A DNA stretch of 64,000 nucleotides from Fulvia fulva (lineage: Eukaryota; Ascomycota; Dothideomycetes; Mycosphaerellales; Mycosphaerellaceae), in contig NC_063012.1 in assembly GCF_020509005.1 (NCBI RefSeq), positions 11,160,001 through 11,224,000 of the forward strand, read 5' to 3'. Within the stretch, counting starts at the first letter, position 1, and each line of letters starts with the position of its first letter. The position numbers were made by a program, and so were the translations under genes. This document shows positions 32,515 through 43,911 of this stretch, piece after piece. The notes beneath the pieces were generated by a model. It did no database searches and was not told the origin of the DNA. It saw only the letters and a program-made list of their open reading frames with translations.

Positions 32515-34131
32515 TACCTTTGGAGGTTCACAACCGCCAACAGCACATTTTTTGGGAGTATTGTGAGTGTCGGTCGGGGACTTAGGGGGGTAATGTTAGT
32601 AGAAAGATGGCTTGGAGGATATGGTGTGGGAAGATTTCTAGGGTCCTTTGGGGGTGCTTTGTGGAAGTGAAAGTAGCACACACGCCCCAGTTCCTCCACG
32701 CCCTTCTTAACGAACGGCAGCCTCGACTTGGCTGTACCTACCTAGGTACTCTTGAAACATCTGCAATGTGGTGTAGTGTAGCACATTTGCCGCTTGTCAG
32801 AGGGCTTGGAGATTTCATGGCACAAGATTGGCTACCTCCTAGTTTGTCTTCGGAGGAGCGGGCGGGGCAGGATGAGTGAGGTTTGCTGGGATCTGTTGCT
32901 TTGCCAGACGGTGGGCCGATAGGCAGCGCCGACGGATGCCTAGTTGAGTTATAAATCAGCAATTTCGTATAGGTATAGGTATAGGCGATGTGATGTGGCG
33001 AATTCCTACCCATCGCATCGATGCGCATCGCCCGTGATTGATGAGATCGTGTTTGATTCTTTAGTGACATTTTTCGATTTCGTTCTGCGCTGGCTAGGGT
33101 TTGGGACAGGGTGATTGTTGCTGTTGGTACTGCTGTCGGAACTTCTACTTGTTGGCTGTTGGATCTACTGTGTGTCTGAGGTGTGGTAGGAACGCTTTCT
33201 CTTTCAAGCTCTGTCGTTGTTCTGCTGCGAGTAATGTAGCTCCATCTTCACGTCTTCTTTCTCTGCGGACCGGCTACGTTTCGAGCTTCTATGATGATGT
33301 GGTGAGCCCGGGGGACGTGTACACCAGCGATCGAGAGGCGTGTGTGCCCTGCGATGGGCTTGGTGCAAGATCTGACAATACTTTCACGTCTACTCTGCAC
33401 GCTTAACGACACAGCAAGTGTTGTGCGGTCTACATTCTGACGTTGAGGTGGTCTGGATCCTGCAAAGTGTAATCGTCTGCGATAGTCTGGCTTTGATGCC
33501 GTCAAGCGTGCTCCTTCGAACCACGCCTCGGGATTGTTTCGTCTTTGAGGTCTCCAATCACATGCCAATGAGTAAGTGCACTTGCCGAAACAAATCGGCA
33601 GGGCGCAAGGTCCGAGGATATGGTCGCTGGAACGTGTGGTTCACGGTTTGTTTGGTAAGTTCGAGCCTGTGTCAGAGGTAATCTGACCTGTGAATTCGAT
33701 ATCGGATTCGCCCGTGCCATGGGAAGTGGTAAGTTATGGCTTTAGAAGCTGATGGAAGTGAAGTGAGTGGAACACTGTGGTAAGCATAATTGTAAGGTAC
33801 TGCTGCGACATGTACGAGGCATTGTCTTGGCCAAGCTTTCCTTTCCAGCAATCCGGCAAGCACAGCCGCCCCCATCTACTGTACCACACTGGCGAGACTG
33901 ATTTACATCAGACGCAGTGCAGGATCGAGTTGCCTTGGAAGGCCGTGGTCACCGTGGGTATATGCGGCCCGAAGTAAACCTTGCCGATCAGCTGGATCTG
34001 TCTGTGATCATGCGACTGGCCAAGGATGTCGGCAGCTGTACGACATGCCAGCTATGCGCGTCATCTTCCGACGTCCTCCAGCTGAAAGGAGGTGATGGCA
34101 CGCGGTTCATGCGCATTGCCGATGTATGTAC

Positions 34132-34742
34132 TCAAGGCTTCAGCTTGTCGCGGCTTGTTGGGGTTGATGGAAGGCCGAGGCCAAGCAGAAACGCAGTGCG
34201 CATTGTGGCACCAATGTAGACGAATCCTAGATTGCCCCAGTATCTTTGCACATCAGACTCGAATCAGTGTCTTGCTATTATATCGATTGAGGAGGTCTCG
34301 GATGCTTACATTGAGTTCCAGGCCCAGAAACGGTAGTAGACGTCCCAGCCGACTGCTTTGACGCTGTATAGATGGCCAAAGTCGGCAACTAGCAGTCCAA
34401 AGAGGAAAATGCTCCAAACGCGGCGATCAGTAGTCGCTCGCAGGACCAATGCTTCGTTCAAGGCCTTGTGTATTTGTGTAAGCTGAGGGAGACAGGAATG
34501 TGGCAATGCGTGCGACGTACAAAGACGAAATACATGTTCGCGAGCTGAGTGAGAACAATGCTCTCTTGCATCGAGACGCCCAATAGGCCAGCGGTGGCCG
34601 GACGAGCCATCTCCATGGTCAAGGTCATGTAGGCGGATTGATCGAGGTGGGCATAGTATGCGCCAACTGCCGTCGCCACGGGCTCAATGTACAAGAAGAA
34701 GAGCGTGTAGAACCACGGCACGACCGAAGTAGGCGTGGGCAT
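34132..34742 (-). CDS. DUF7704 family membrane protein
   Basis: Predicted complement(join(34132..34243, 34310..34464, 34521..34742)), 162 residues. Introns are 56 nt (GTACGT donor, CACAAG acceptor) and 66 nt (GTAAGC donor, GCAAAG acceptor); both keep frame. The protein has four hydrophobic segments and the family blocks WFYTLFFLYIEPVATAVGAYY, QLANMYFVFALNEALVLR, WSIFLFGLLVADFGHLYS and GNLGFVYIGATMRTAFLLG. This is a conserved ascomycete integral membrane family (DUF7704) of unknown function. Splice choices were guided by these blocks. Several other frames in the surrounding 34 kb region are shadows. Confidence 0.8.
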
Positions 34743-35743
34743 AGTTTGCAACACGCTTCCCGAACACGGTGCTTGCGGTTTCAGCTGACCTATGCAGAGG
34801 GTGCAGCGCTGTCCTGCAGCTGTCGTTTGGGTGTGGATGTCACTGGATGAGTTGGCTCGGGCCAGTGGGCGTGCCGTGGCTAAAATCGGGTGTGAGTGAC
34901 GATGCTGTCAGCCTTGACGCAGGAGGATGTTTCGTCAGGACAGCGACGACTGGCTGTAGGACTATTGTGGGAGTGAATGATGTGAGAGGGAGGCAAAGCC
35001 AAGGTCGAGCATAGCACGGTACGGTAGAGCTTGCTGGTAGGTTGAGGCCCGGGTGACGACGTGCCTCTCTAGGTACGCCGTGGCAAGGCAGAGTTTAGTT
35101 TCTCAATCCTCGCCGCTGGATGCGACTCATGCGAGCCACTGCCGTGACCGCCCAGATGCGGCCTGGCCCATATAGTACACCACTCTTTATCCCTCCGCCC
35201 GCTGCCACGCCTCTGGAGACACGCCCAGTAAGCATTACCATTATTACATACACCCTGGCCGCGTGCGGAGTCGAGACGAACAAGTTGCCATACGCACATT
35301 TCCATATTAGGCCGCCTGAGATCGACCGTTGGTAGGGTGTTCACCCTCATCTCGGAGTCGCAGAAACACATCCGGCTTGTCCTTCATTCTCTCACTGCTC
35401 AGGGCTCGACACTCTTTCAACCACCTTCCCCAGGCCCTCCCTGCTTCAGCCGCGACTCTGCGCGCCACCGCTCGAGTCCAACACTCCGAGCCTGTGATTT
35501 ATCGCGACATTGGACTTGTTTTATATCGTTTCCTTGCCTTGCACCTTGGACACCACTCAGCGAGCGAGCACAGCACCGCATTGGCCTTCAGCGCACCACA
35601 CCCGAAACGCTGCGGGCTGATCAGCTGACTTGACCTTCGCATCCTTCACAACAACCCCATCCTGCTGGACGGCGGAAACACCCTCTCCTACACCCCCCCT
35701 TCATCTTGGTCCACGTTCTGCCCGCGAGGGCGCGCATATCAGT
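34743..35743. other. Divergent promoter region
   Basis: Lies between the minus-strand DUF7704 gene and the plus-strand F-box gene, so it holds both promoters. Frames 35069-35371 and 35329-35633 are short and unrecognised. The 5' leader of the F-box gene is C/T rich (35380-35740), usual for fungal leaders. Confidence 0.5.
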
Positions 35744-38299
35744 ATGCAGTCTCCTTTTGAGGCATCCGCGGCATGCCACCGACAGCACTTCCCCGAAACA
35801 CGGCCGCACACCGTCCACTCCTCGGGCTCGTCTTCGATATTGACAGCCGACACCATCAGCGAGGAGGAGAAGTCAGACGGCGAACTGACACCACGTGCCT
35901 CCGAAGCCGGGTCCAGCACATTTGGTCAGAGGCGGTTGTCGAGGGATGACACTGCGCGTGACGTCCACCTGCCCATGATGCCACCCGGGCAATCGAGATG
36001 GGTCACTCGCAAGAAGTCGCCATACAGTGTCGATTACATGGAAGCCCCCTTCACCAAGATTCAACAGCCGACCGAGGAGCAATCGCGTCCGAGGTCAGAA
36101 GACCAAGTTCACGAACTGGCCGAAGGTCCACATTTGGAGCGCATGAGGGCCAAGCAACGTCGTAAGGGACCGCGTGCTTCTGCTCACGGTGTCCCAATGG
36201 CAAACGAAACACATGACAACACATCCGCGGATGATGCAAAGGACTCGGGGACCTTGAGTCGGAGATGGTCGAAGCACTATCGCAAAGGAGTGACCAACTT
36301 CCAGGAAACCATGTCCAAGTGTCAACAGCTTCCAGCAGCCATTGGCGGTCGATCCAGGAGGTCAAGCACTCCACACAGGGTCGAGGAAGCGAGCGCTCCA
36401 GAAGCAGCGACATCAACAACGTCCGTAGGCCCCTCTGCAAACAGGTTGCCGATTTCTCCTTCAAAGCGAAGTGCACGCCAGACTGACGAGCGTCCAAGGA
36501 AATACAGACCGACATGGATGCACTCCTCATCAGATCGCAAAGACACGCCTGCTCCCGCGAACAGCCTTCCTCATCGAGCCGCAAGCACGCGCAACCATCA
36601 GACGCCGACCATTCTTTCCGCACCGGGCGGCGACAACGCACGAAAGGCAGCAGCCAAGTGCAACAATGGTAGCTCCGCACTTTCCTGGGACCAAGGCAAC
36701 TGGGAGATGCCTACTCAGGATGATCTTCAAGCACGTCGCAGTCGTTTGGGTTCACTCAGCAGTGCCGCAGACAGTGGTGCAGATTTGTCAGCATACGGCG
36801 ATTCTGCAGCATCCATTCGTGACAGAGACGGAGATATTGATATGGACACAGTCTCACCACAATCACTACCCCCAACTATGGACATCACACAGAGACTTCC
36901 CGACGAGATCGCTCTTCAAATCTTCGAGTACCTTAACGTTCAGGACCTCATCCGAGCGGAGATGGTCAACTCAAAGTGGAGAGAAATGACCAACAACACA
37001 TCCGTATGGCGCGCAGCATTCCTCAGGCGATACCAGCGTAAGATCCTCACCGATCCCGCCCCCGTTCAGGTTGGCGGCGTTGGCGTAGGTCGACCAAACA
37101 AGTTCAAGCAAGAGTGGAGGAAGATGTACAAGGCACGTGTCCAGCTGGAAGACAACTGGCGCGCTGGAGCACACGACGCCGGAAAGGCAGTTTATCTTTC
37201 AGGTCACACCGACAGCGTCTACTGTCTGCAGTTTGACGAAGAGAAGATCATCACAGGGTCACGTGATCGCACCATCCGCGTCTGGGACATCAACACCTTC
37301 CAATGCCTCCGAGTCATTGGCGGTCCTAACGTCAAGCCAGTGCTGGGGCCTAAGGTGCTCCGTACGGTCGACTACCCATCTTTCCACATGGCTACTGCGA
37401 GCGTCAACGGCACTGCATACGGCGAAAGCATTTACCACACCCCCAAAGAATGGCACGATGCCAGCATTCTTTGTCTGCAGTATGACGAGGAGATCCTGGT
37501 CACGGGGTCTTCGGACTCCGATCTATTGGTTTGGGATGTCAAGACTTATCAACCAATCAAGCGACTAAGGAAGCACAGCGGCGGAGTTCTTGATGTTGCT
37601 CTCGATGCCAAGCATATTGTCTCATGCTCCAAGGATTCCAGGATCATCGTCTGGGACCGCGAGACGTATGAGCCCAAGGGAGAGTTGACAGGTCATAGGG
37701 GACCGGTGAATGCCGTCCAGCTTCGCGGCCACCTGCTTGTTAGCGCTAGTGGCGATGGCATTGCCAGGCTATGGGATCTCAACCAGATGAAATTGATCAA
37801 AGAGTTCAGCGCAAAGGAACGAGGCCTTGCAGCAGTGGAGTTCTCGGAAGACATGAAATATGTACTTGCTGGTGGTAACGACAACATCACGTACAAATTC
37901 GAGACGGACACTGGCCGAGAGGTGATGCAATTCACCGGCCATTCACAGCTTGTCAGGTCACTGTGGCTCGACAGCGCGAACAGCCGTGTCGTGTCAGGAA
38001 GTTATGATCTTGACCTGCGAGTATACGACTTTGAGAATGGCCAGGAACTCTGGCGAGGCGAGGAGTGGACGACGAGCTGGATGCTGGCGGCCAAGTCAGA
38101 TTACCGTCGGATCGTTGCAACCAGCCAGGATGGACGGATTCTGATTGTCGACTTCGGCATCTGGAAGGGTGCGCCAACGTACGTGTCGAGAGATGGCTCA
38201 TCCATTGAGAACATCGATCTGCTACGTGGCGTGGAGAACACCAACGAGATCAAGTTCAGGAACCCGTTTGATCGTAATAGGAGCATTCACGGTTTCTAG
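35744..38299 (+). CDS. F-box/WD40 protein, SCF ubiquitin-ligase substrate receptor
   Basis: 851 residues from the first ATG (35744) to a TAG at 38297-38299. Residues 1-375 are disordered and Ser/Arg rich, then an F-box (about 382-428; QRLPDEIALQIFEYLNVQDL) that binds Skp1, then about seven WD40 repeats (about 487-805), e.g. HTDSVYCLQFDEEKIITGSRDRTIRVWD. These proteins bring phosphorylated targets to the SCF E3 ligase. Architecture resembles fungal FWD-1/Slimb-type and Met30-type receptors; I cannot choose with certainty. The frame 38300-38806 directly after the TAG is open in the same frame for 168 more codons (separate entry). Confidence 0.9.
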   Translation: MQSPFEASAACHRQHFPETRPHTVHSSGSSSILTADTISEEEKSDGELTPRASEAGSSTFGQRRLSRDDTARDVHLPMMPPGQSRWVTRKKSPYSVDYMEAPFTKIQQPTEEQSRPRSEDQVHELAEGPHLERMRAKQRRKGPRASAHGVPMANETHDNTSADDAKDSGTLSRRWSKHYRKGVTNFQETMSKCQQLPAAIGGRSRRSSTPHRVEEASAPEAATSTTSVGPSANRLPISPSKRSARQTDERPRKYRPTWMHSSSDRKDTPAPANSLPHRAASTRNHQTPTILSAPGGDNARKAAAKCNNGSSALSWDQGNWEMPTQDDLQARRSRLGSLSSAADSGADLSAYGDSAASIRDRDGDIDMDTVSPQSLPPTMDITQRLPDEIALQIFEYLNVQDLIRAEMVNSKWREMTNNTSVWRAAFLRRYQRKILTDPAPVQVGGVGVGRPNKFKQEWRKMYKARVQLEDNWRAGAHDAGKAVYLSGHTDSVYCLQFDEEKIITGSRDRTIRVWDINTFQCLRVIGGPNVKPVLGPKVLRTVDYPSFHMATASVNGTAYGESIYHTPKEWHDASILCLQYDEEILVTGSSDSDLLVWDVKTYQPIKRLRKHSGGVLDVALDAKHIVSCSKDSRIIVWDRETYEPKGELTGHRGPVNAVQLRGHLLVSASGDGIARLWDLNQMKLIKEFSAKERGLAAVEFSEDMKYVLAGGNDNITYKFETDTGREVMQFTGHSQLVRSLWLDSANSRVVSGSYDLDLRVYDFENGQELWRGEEWTTSWMLAAKSDYRRIVATSQDGRILIVDFGIWKGAPTYVSRDGSSIENIDLLRGVENTNEIKFRNPFDRNRSIHGF

Positions 38300-38806
38300 T
38301 CGGAGCTTCAGCGTGCTCTCGCTGAAGAGTTGAGCGAGATCCTCTTCACTGACTGGTATTTGGCTCCTCCTACGCCTATTGCCGCAAAAGATACGACGCG
38401 GTTACTCGATAATGGACAGCTTCCTACTCCAATGGCAACGCCACCAGGTTCAATCCCAACAAGCCCAGCACCAGCCACCGAAGACTCCCACATTGCCATC
38501 AATGAGGCTACAGACACTATGAGTGTCGCTTCAGAGCCGTCAAGAGAGCCGCCTCCAGCGCAGCTACCAGTTCAGTCTCCAGTATCCCCACCAGGACCGT
38601 CACCGGCACAGTCTCCGATGCAACACACTGGCTCGAGAAAAAGGCGATCTCGTTCCCGCCGAGTCGTGATGCGCCTCGTGCGTAGCATGCCTGGCTTATA
38701 TGGTCTCCGGAAGTCTCCAGCCGTCATGCCTAGAGCCTTTCAACGAGCTGTAAAACAATCTCCATGTGGACAAGTGAAGAAAACCATGGAGGAAGGGAGA
38801 GCGTGA
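38300..38806 (+). other. In-frame extension of the F-box/WD40 gene after a TAG
   Basis: 168 codons plus TGA, in the same frame as 35744-38299 and with no ATG near its start. It begins SELQRALAEELSEILFTDWY, a well-formed amphipathic helix, then a Pro-rich region (TSPAPA, VSPPGPSPAQSP) and a basic stretch KRRSRSRRVVMRLVRS. It is not independently startable, so it is either the C-terminal part of the gene lost by a nonsense change (CAG to TAG is one step), a readthrough extension, or an exon joined by an unseen splice (TTTCTAG ending at 38299 looks like an acceptor, but no good in-frame donor was found; the best, GTGGAG at 38231, is weak). Confidence 0.6.
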
Positions 38807-40015
38807 GAAGGATTTATTGTCCGGGAAAACAATATTTATACAAATGATCTAAGGACAAGCGAGCGAAGAAGAGCAAGCGAGAGCGGTCTTTGGAGATCAA
38901 TACGACACGAGTCTTCTTTTTTTTTTGTGGTCAGGTTATTTTTTGGGGCTTGGGCATTCGAGCATGGCGTCTTCTCTTGTTTTTGGAATAAGAAGCAGGC
39001 ACAAGCTCGAAAGCGAGACGAAGCATGTAGCAGCGATCATTGATTCATCCATCACACTTGTGATTTGCATCACTTGCAAGCGAGGGCATTTTACTACCAC
39101 TACTACTGCAGTGACTACGGACCACTTATGTGTGTATACAGATATCACAATCGATGGTTTGTGATATGTCTTGGATATGATATTGTTACGGTCGATCGAT
39201 TCACGTGCTATTGAACTCTCCTGCCTCCTGTCTCATGTGCTGTGCTGTGATTCCCGTCTCCTTCGCGGAAGCGGGAGCGAGACAGCCGTCCACGGGAGAT
39301 GCAAGGGTACCGGTGGAAGGTATGAGGGGGGGAATCACTGGAATCTCCTCCCGTGACGAGTGCACTTTTATGATGGGAGGTGCGCGTGCGGAAAGGGGAT
39401 ACGTGGACAGAAGTGTCCGGTGGTTAGGGGTTGCAAACATCTATGTTGGCATTTGCTGTGGCTGGATTGCTGGGAAAGGCTCATGATTCGGACGTCGTGA
39501 TGGCAGTGTGTTCCTTGGTTGTTTGTTATGATTGTGTCGGACTGATTGACCATTGTCCTCTATGCCACTCTGTCGCTGGATCACTGGGTAATCGTTGTGG
39601 ACTTGAATATATTTCTGGAACAGGTAGACTCGGAAAGCCGTTGGAAGGAAAAACGGCGGTCTCCGCCAAGCCTGACGACAGGGCCTGTCCTGCACGGAAG
39701 TTGCCTTTCTCCATAACGCGTCGCAACCTCGCAGTAAATACAACGACACATACGTCAAGCGCAACACACACAACCTGCTTGCCCTATCAATCAGATAGAG
39801 GCATGCTGCGTTTACCCTGCTCGATTTCACCTCCATCACCATAATCCTCAAGCCATCCGCCGCCGCAGGCACCCGACAACGCGCCTTTTTTGCGCGTCGC
39901 AACTTCGCCCGCCGCGATCCTTCCCTTCCTCGGGCGTCACCACCATCACCACCACCCTCCCACCCCATAATCAAATCCCCTCTCACGTACACCCATTTCT
40001 CTCTCCGCCGCCACC
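38807..40015. other. Intergenic stretch and forkhead promoter
   Basis: 3' region of the F-box gene with an oligo-T run at 38917-38927, then the promoter and C-rich leader (39840-40010, CACCATCACCACCACC) of the forkhead gene. Frames 39431-39844 and 39441-39992 are antisense to each other and unrecognised. Confidence 0.5.
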
Positions 40016-42618
40016 ATGCCGCCTTCCGGACGCAAAGGCAAGACTCGAGTCCGAAAGGCCCCTGCGGCTACCGAGCTTCACGACCAGCCATCCGACATCG
40101 ATGCCGCAGACGCCATAGCAACTCCCTCTCGTGGCTCGCGAAAGCGTACTCGAGGCACAGACAACAGTGCGCCTGCCTCTCGCAATACCAGACGTAAAGT
40201 GAAGGATACCCGCACCCTCGACCGCGAGGACACCGAAGGCACCGAAGCACACGAGCACAGCGACAACGAGACTGAGCCTTCCACTCCAACCGAGCAAGAG
40301 ATCATCCAGAGCTTGAAGGTCGCTGACAAGCCTGTCAATGCAACTGAGGACTTTGCTAATGAACTTCTCGAGGGCCAAGAGAGTGTCCCTGGATACGGCA
40401 AGATTGCCGGTCGTGACTGGGTGTACATCATAAGTCACATTGAGGTCAATATTGGCCGTCCTGAAGCCCTCGAGCGTCTGCACAATGGCGACGGTAACGG
40501 ACATGAGGGCACGCCAACCGCACGGGCAGAAGTCCACATCGATCTTGGTCCGGACCGTCAGATCTCGAGATTGCACGCGACCATCAAGTATGAGCCTGAG
40601 AGTGCCGAGTGGATCATCATGGTCAATGGTCGCAATGGTCTCCGTGTGGATAACAACTTCTGCAGGCGAGGAAGCAAGACTAGGCTGCGGAATGGCAGTG
40701 TCATTGAGATTGCTAACACTCAGATGGCCTTCATCACCACACCCACTGCTGAAAGCGAAGGACCAATCTGGGATGCTTCGATCATCAAGCAAGCTCAGAA
40801 GTCATCCGAAGACGAGGACGATGCAGAAGATGATGGTCGTAATGTTCACGGCCGCGCACATATCCATTCCACTGGCCGCAGTCATCTGCAAGATCCCGGC
40901 ATGTATCAGTCTGATTATCCAGGGCAGCAACAGAGCAATCAGGGACAACAACAGCATCGATCACACCCACACTCGCAGCGAGCAAACGTGTACCCACCTC
41001 CCGGAACACCAATGCGTACACAAACATCTTACGTCAAGTCGTCACCCGCCGCCAACTACGCTCGAGGCGTAATGATGGAGTCTACCGAGAGCATAGACTA
41101 CGCAGCTGACAGTGCCAAAGATCTCAAACCACCGCACTCTTACGCGCAGTTGATAGGAATGGCCATCTTGAGCACCCCAGAACAGCAAATGACACTGAAC
41201 AACATCTACAAGTGGATCATGGCCAACTATGCTTTCTATCGCTTCAACACTGGTGGCTGGCAAAACAGTATCCGTCACAATTTGAGCTTGAACAAGGCTT
41301 TTGGCAAGATCGCACGCCGTACTGACGAGCCTGGCAAGGGCATGAAGTGGATGATTGAGCCAGCAGAGTTTGACAGCTTCGTGCAGCAAGGCATGAAGGG
41401 CTGCAGGAGACCGAATCCGATTCCCGGTACTCAGAGCACCTTGGGTTCGCCAACTAGTCCGATGGGACTTCGCTCGGGGCTCAAGAGAGACGAGGACATC
41501 ACGCCACCACTCAATACTTACCATCCCGCCTACCCCACCACACAGGAGGCTTACACTCCGGATCGTGGTTCACGCCACCCAGCGAACAGACACCCTGACA
41601 GTAGCGTAGGCCTCGGTATTGAGGGCAATGGCCTTGTCGACTACGACTATCCCCAGCGCTCCACGCCTAGAAACGGCTTGAATGCCATTGCAAATGCGGC
41701 AGGCTCACCTCCTGCGCTTTATGTGAACGATGATGTGCGTGCTGGACCGCTCGACACGCCATTCCCACTACGTGCTTCGCAGCGTCTTGCACCACCAAGC
41801 ACGCTGAGACGACCAAGTGACTTCATACAATTCAGCAGCCCAGCGCCATTCTGGAAGATGGATGGCCTTGTGGGCAGCACGCCTTTCAAGCCGTTCGATG
41901 TCAGCCCGCTGAAGACGCCGTCATTCCCTACGCTCAAGAAGGACAAGGCTGCTGCGAGGAACGATGTCGAAGATGATGGCGAGAGCTCGCCTGTCGAGAA
42001 GAATGTGTCAGCCACTATCGAGAAGCCGAGAGAAGATGAAGAGTCGAGGCGTAGTCCTGTGATCAGTTCCAGCAGTCCACCCCGACCGCACAGCACACTC
42101 AATGCTCTCGACGCAAGTCCGACCGTGAGCAGACCTGCCACTGCCGTCGCCAAGAGTCTCACTCAGCTTGCCAATTCCGGCAAGGAGCAGAGCAGTGAGC
42201 ACGAGAAGACTCCACCTGCTGGTGAGGAATCTGGCGCTGCTCCAGTCGTCCAGCAGCAGACTCCACCCACTACAGTCAGCCAGTCCTCACAGCCTGCGCC
42301 AAGACACGAGCTGCCTCAGACATCTGTGGCAAACAGTTTCGAGAGCGCGCGTCCGGCTGGGAATTCCTCGTACACCACGAACTCCTCGTACAATGGCCAC
42401 GTTGGTCATGTCAATGGATACCATACTGCGGATGATGGAGATGATGAGCCGATTGATCTTGCCAAGTAAGTTGTGCTATCGAATGCGAGAAATTGAAGGT
42501 GGATGGATGGCGGTACTGACTGAGCGACAGGGGCTTCCAACCTATCGGCGCTTTCCACCAGAGGAACCATTTGGCGATGAGTATGGGGATGGCGGGGCCG
42601 CAGGGTTATGGTCGTTAG
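40016..42618 (+). CDS. Forkhead/FHA transcription factor (Fkh1/Fkh2-like)
   Basis: Predicted join(40016..42465, 42531..42618), 845 residues, ATG in a CCACCATG context. An FHA domain (about residues 130-245; NIGRPEAL, ISRLHATIKY, NGRNGLRV) precedes a forkhead winged-helix domain (about 370-461; KPPHSYAQLIGMAILS, NNIYKWIMANYAFYR, WQNSIRHNLSLNKAF). FHA plus forkhead is the fungal Fkh1/Fkh2 arrangement, which controls cell-cycle (G2/M) genes and morphogenesis. The C-terminal half is disordered and Pro/Ser rich. The unspliced frame would stop at TAA 42467-42469, formed by a GTAAGT donor; the 65-nt intron has a CTGAC branch and GACAG acceptor, and the second exon adds GFQPIGAFHQRNHLAMSM and ends with TAG. 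Confidence 0.93.
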
Positions 42619-43911
42619 ACACGACGCAGGGATAGTGTTGCGAAGCGGGAGTCTGGGGAGGAGGAGAAGAAGCCAGCATCAGATCAGAGGTGACTGCAGG
42701 ATTTTGGGTGGAAGTCGAGTACGGCGTTGCCGTGGAAGAAGATGCATCATTCTTGATGCAGAACATACGTGCTGTCGAAACGGGCCACTGGACGATCTCG
42801 ACGGCTGGACATGGCTGCTTCTGGTGGACTCGATGTCTGCAGTGGGTGCTCCAGAACGCCAATTGGGTCAAACCTTTGGCCGCGGAGAAGTTTTGCTTAC
42901 CCGTGGTTCCTGCGGAGAGAGAGGTCGTGGCACTCGCGCTTCTGGTCATGCTCATGGGCGGCGGAAAACTCTATTGGAATCCATCGTATCGTCGTGAGGC
43001 AGTCTCCATGGGCGGCAAAGGTCTAGATGATGGCTGTGGTGGATTCGACGATATCGATGAACGGGTTTGGTTGGTGGCAGTTTGGCGTTCTTGTGGGCGG
43101 TGCATTTTTCCGGTCGAATGATTGATAGATAGATGGCATAGCATAGCATAGCATAGCATAGCATCTTGCTACAGTAGCGAGAAACATGAAGGCAAGAGGC
43201 ACATTTTCAAAAGAGTCATCATCGTGAAGAAAAGAACGAGACGGGAAGAAGTTTTTTATTTTGTTTTATTTATTTGTTTGCTCGTGCGATGGCATTTCAT
43301 CGGTGCGGTCTGATTTCTGCTGTCAGCACCCTGGTCAGGGGGAGGGGGGAGATTGAGGTTAGACTTTGTTAGGATTCGAAGTGGTGCTAGCCATTGAGAT
43401 TTGTTTTTTTTTTCCGAGGGTCTGGTGAGATGACTATTTGGACCGAGGACGCTTTCGCCAATGGGTGATGCTGGGGTAGAAGTGTTTTCGCCTGTTGTCG
43501 TGGTGATGATGCTTGATCGACGCCCATGGAGGCGTGACTCGTGAGAAGATGTGAAAGTTGGGAGTTATGCTATCTATGCCTTTGTTGTGCAAGTGATACA
43601 TTAAGTTATCATCTATGTTATGCAAAAAGTACCCGAGTGTCGAAAGTTGCATGGATCTGCCTTATCCAAAAGTGCTGTGCTGTACTGTGCTGTGCTATGC
43701 TGATGCATGCACGCTGAAGAAATGATGTTCAGAACATGACCATAACCGTGTGCCGCAGGAAGATGGCTTTTTGTGCTGAAGATTAAAGTCATTATGCCCG
43801 CCCTGCGAAAGAGACAACTCCCTCCATTCATATAATCCCAGGCTGTCGTTACAGATATATACGAGAGCCTCCAGCCGCCCATTATATTCGTTGTCTTTCG
43901 TCGATCTCTAT
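42619..43911. other. Convergent intergenic stretch
   Basis: 3' regions of the forkhead gene and of the minus-strand glycogenin gene. Frames of 85-143 codons on both strands overlap each other and have no recognised family. Contains the pentanucleotide repeat at 43135-43163, an oligo-T run near 43404-43412 and a TGCTGTGC-type repeat near 43674-43700. Confidence 0.5.
43135..43163. repeat. (ATAGC)n microsatellite
   Basis: Five to six tandem copies of GCATA in the 3' intergenic region. Confidence 0.9.

Larger units (their letters stand above)
31246..34131. other. Long stretch without a convincing gene
   Basis: 3' region of the ATPase gene, then low-complexity and repeat sequence: a CA repeat at 31866-31882, a (GCTAGC)n palindrome at 31980-32000, a MITE candidate at 32206-32514 and a GGTATA triplet repeat near 32968-32983. 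Frames up to 110 codons (32738-33070, 33101-33406) have no recognised family. Confidence 0.5.

Noticed and set aside
36051..36680. 209-codon minus-strand frame
   Set aside because: Antisense to the disordered N-terminus of the F-box gene; no recognised motif.
39983..40792. 269-codon minus-strand frame
   Set aside because: Antisense to the FHA domain of the forkhead gene.
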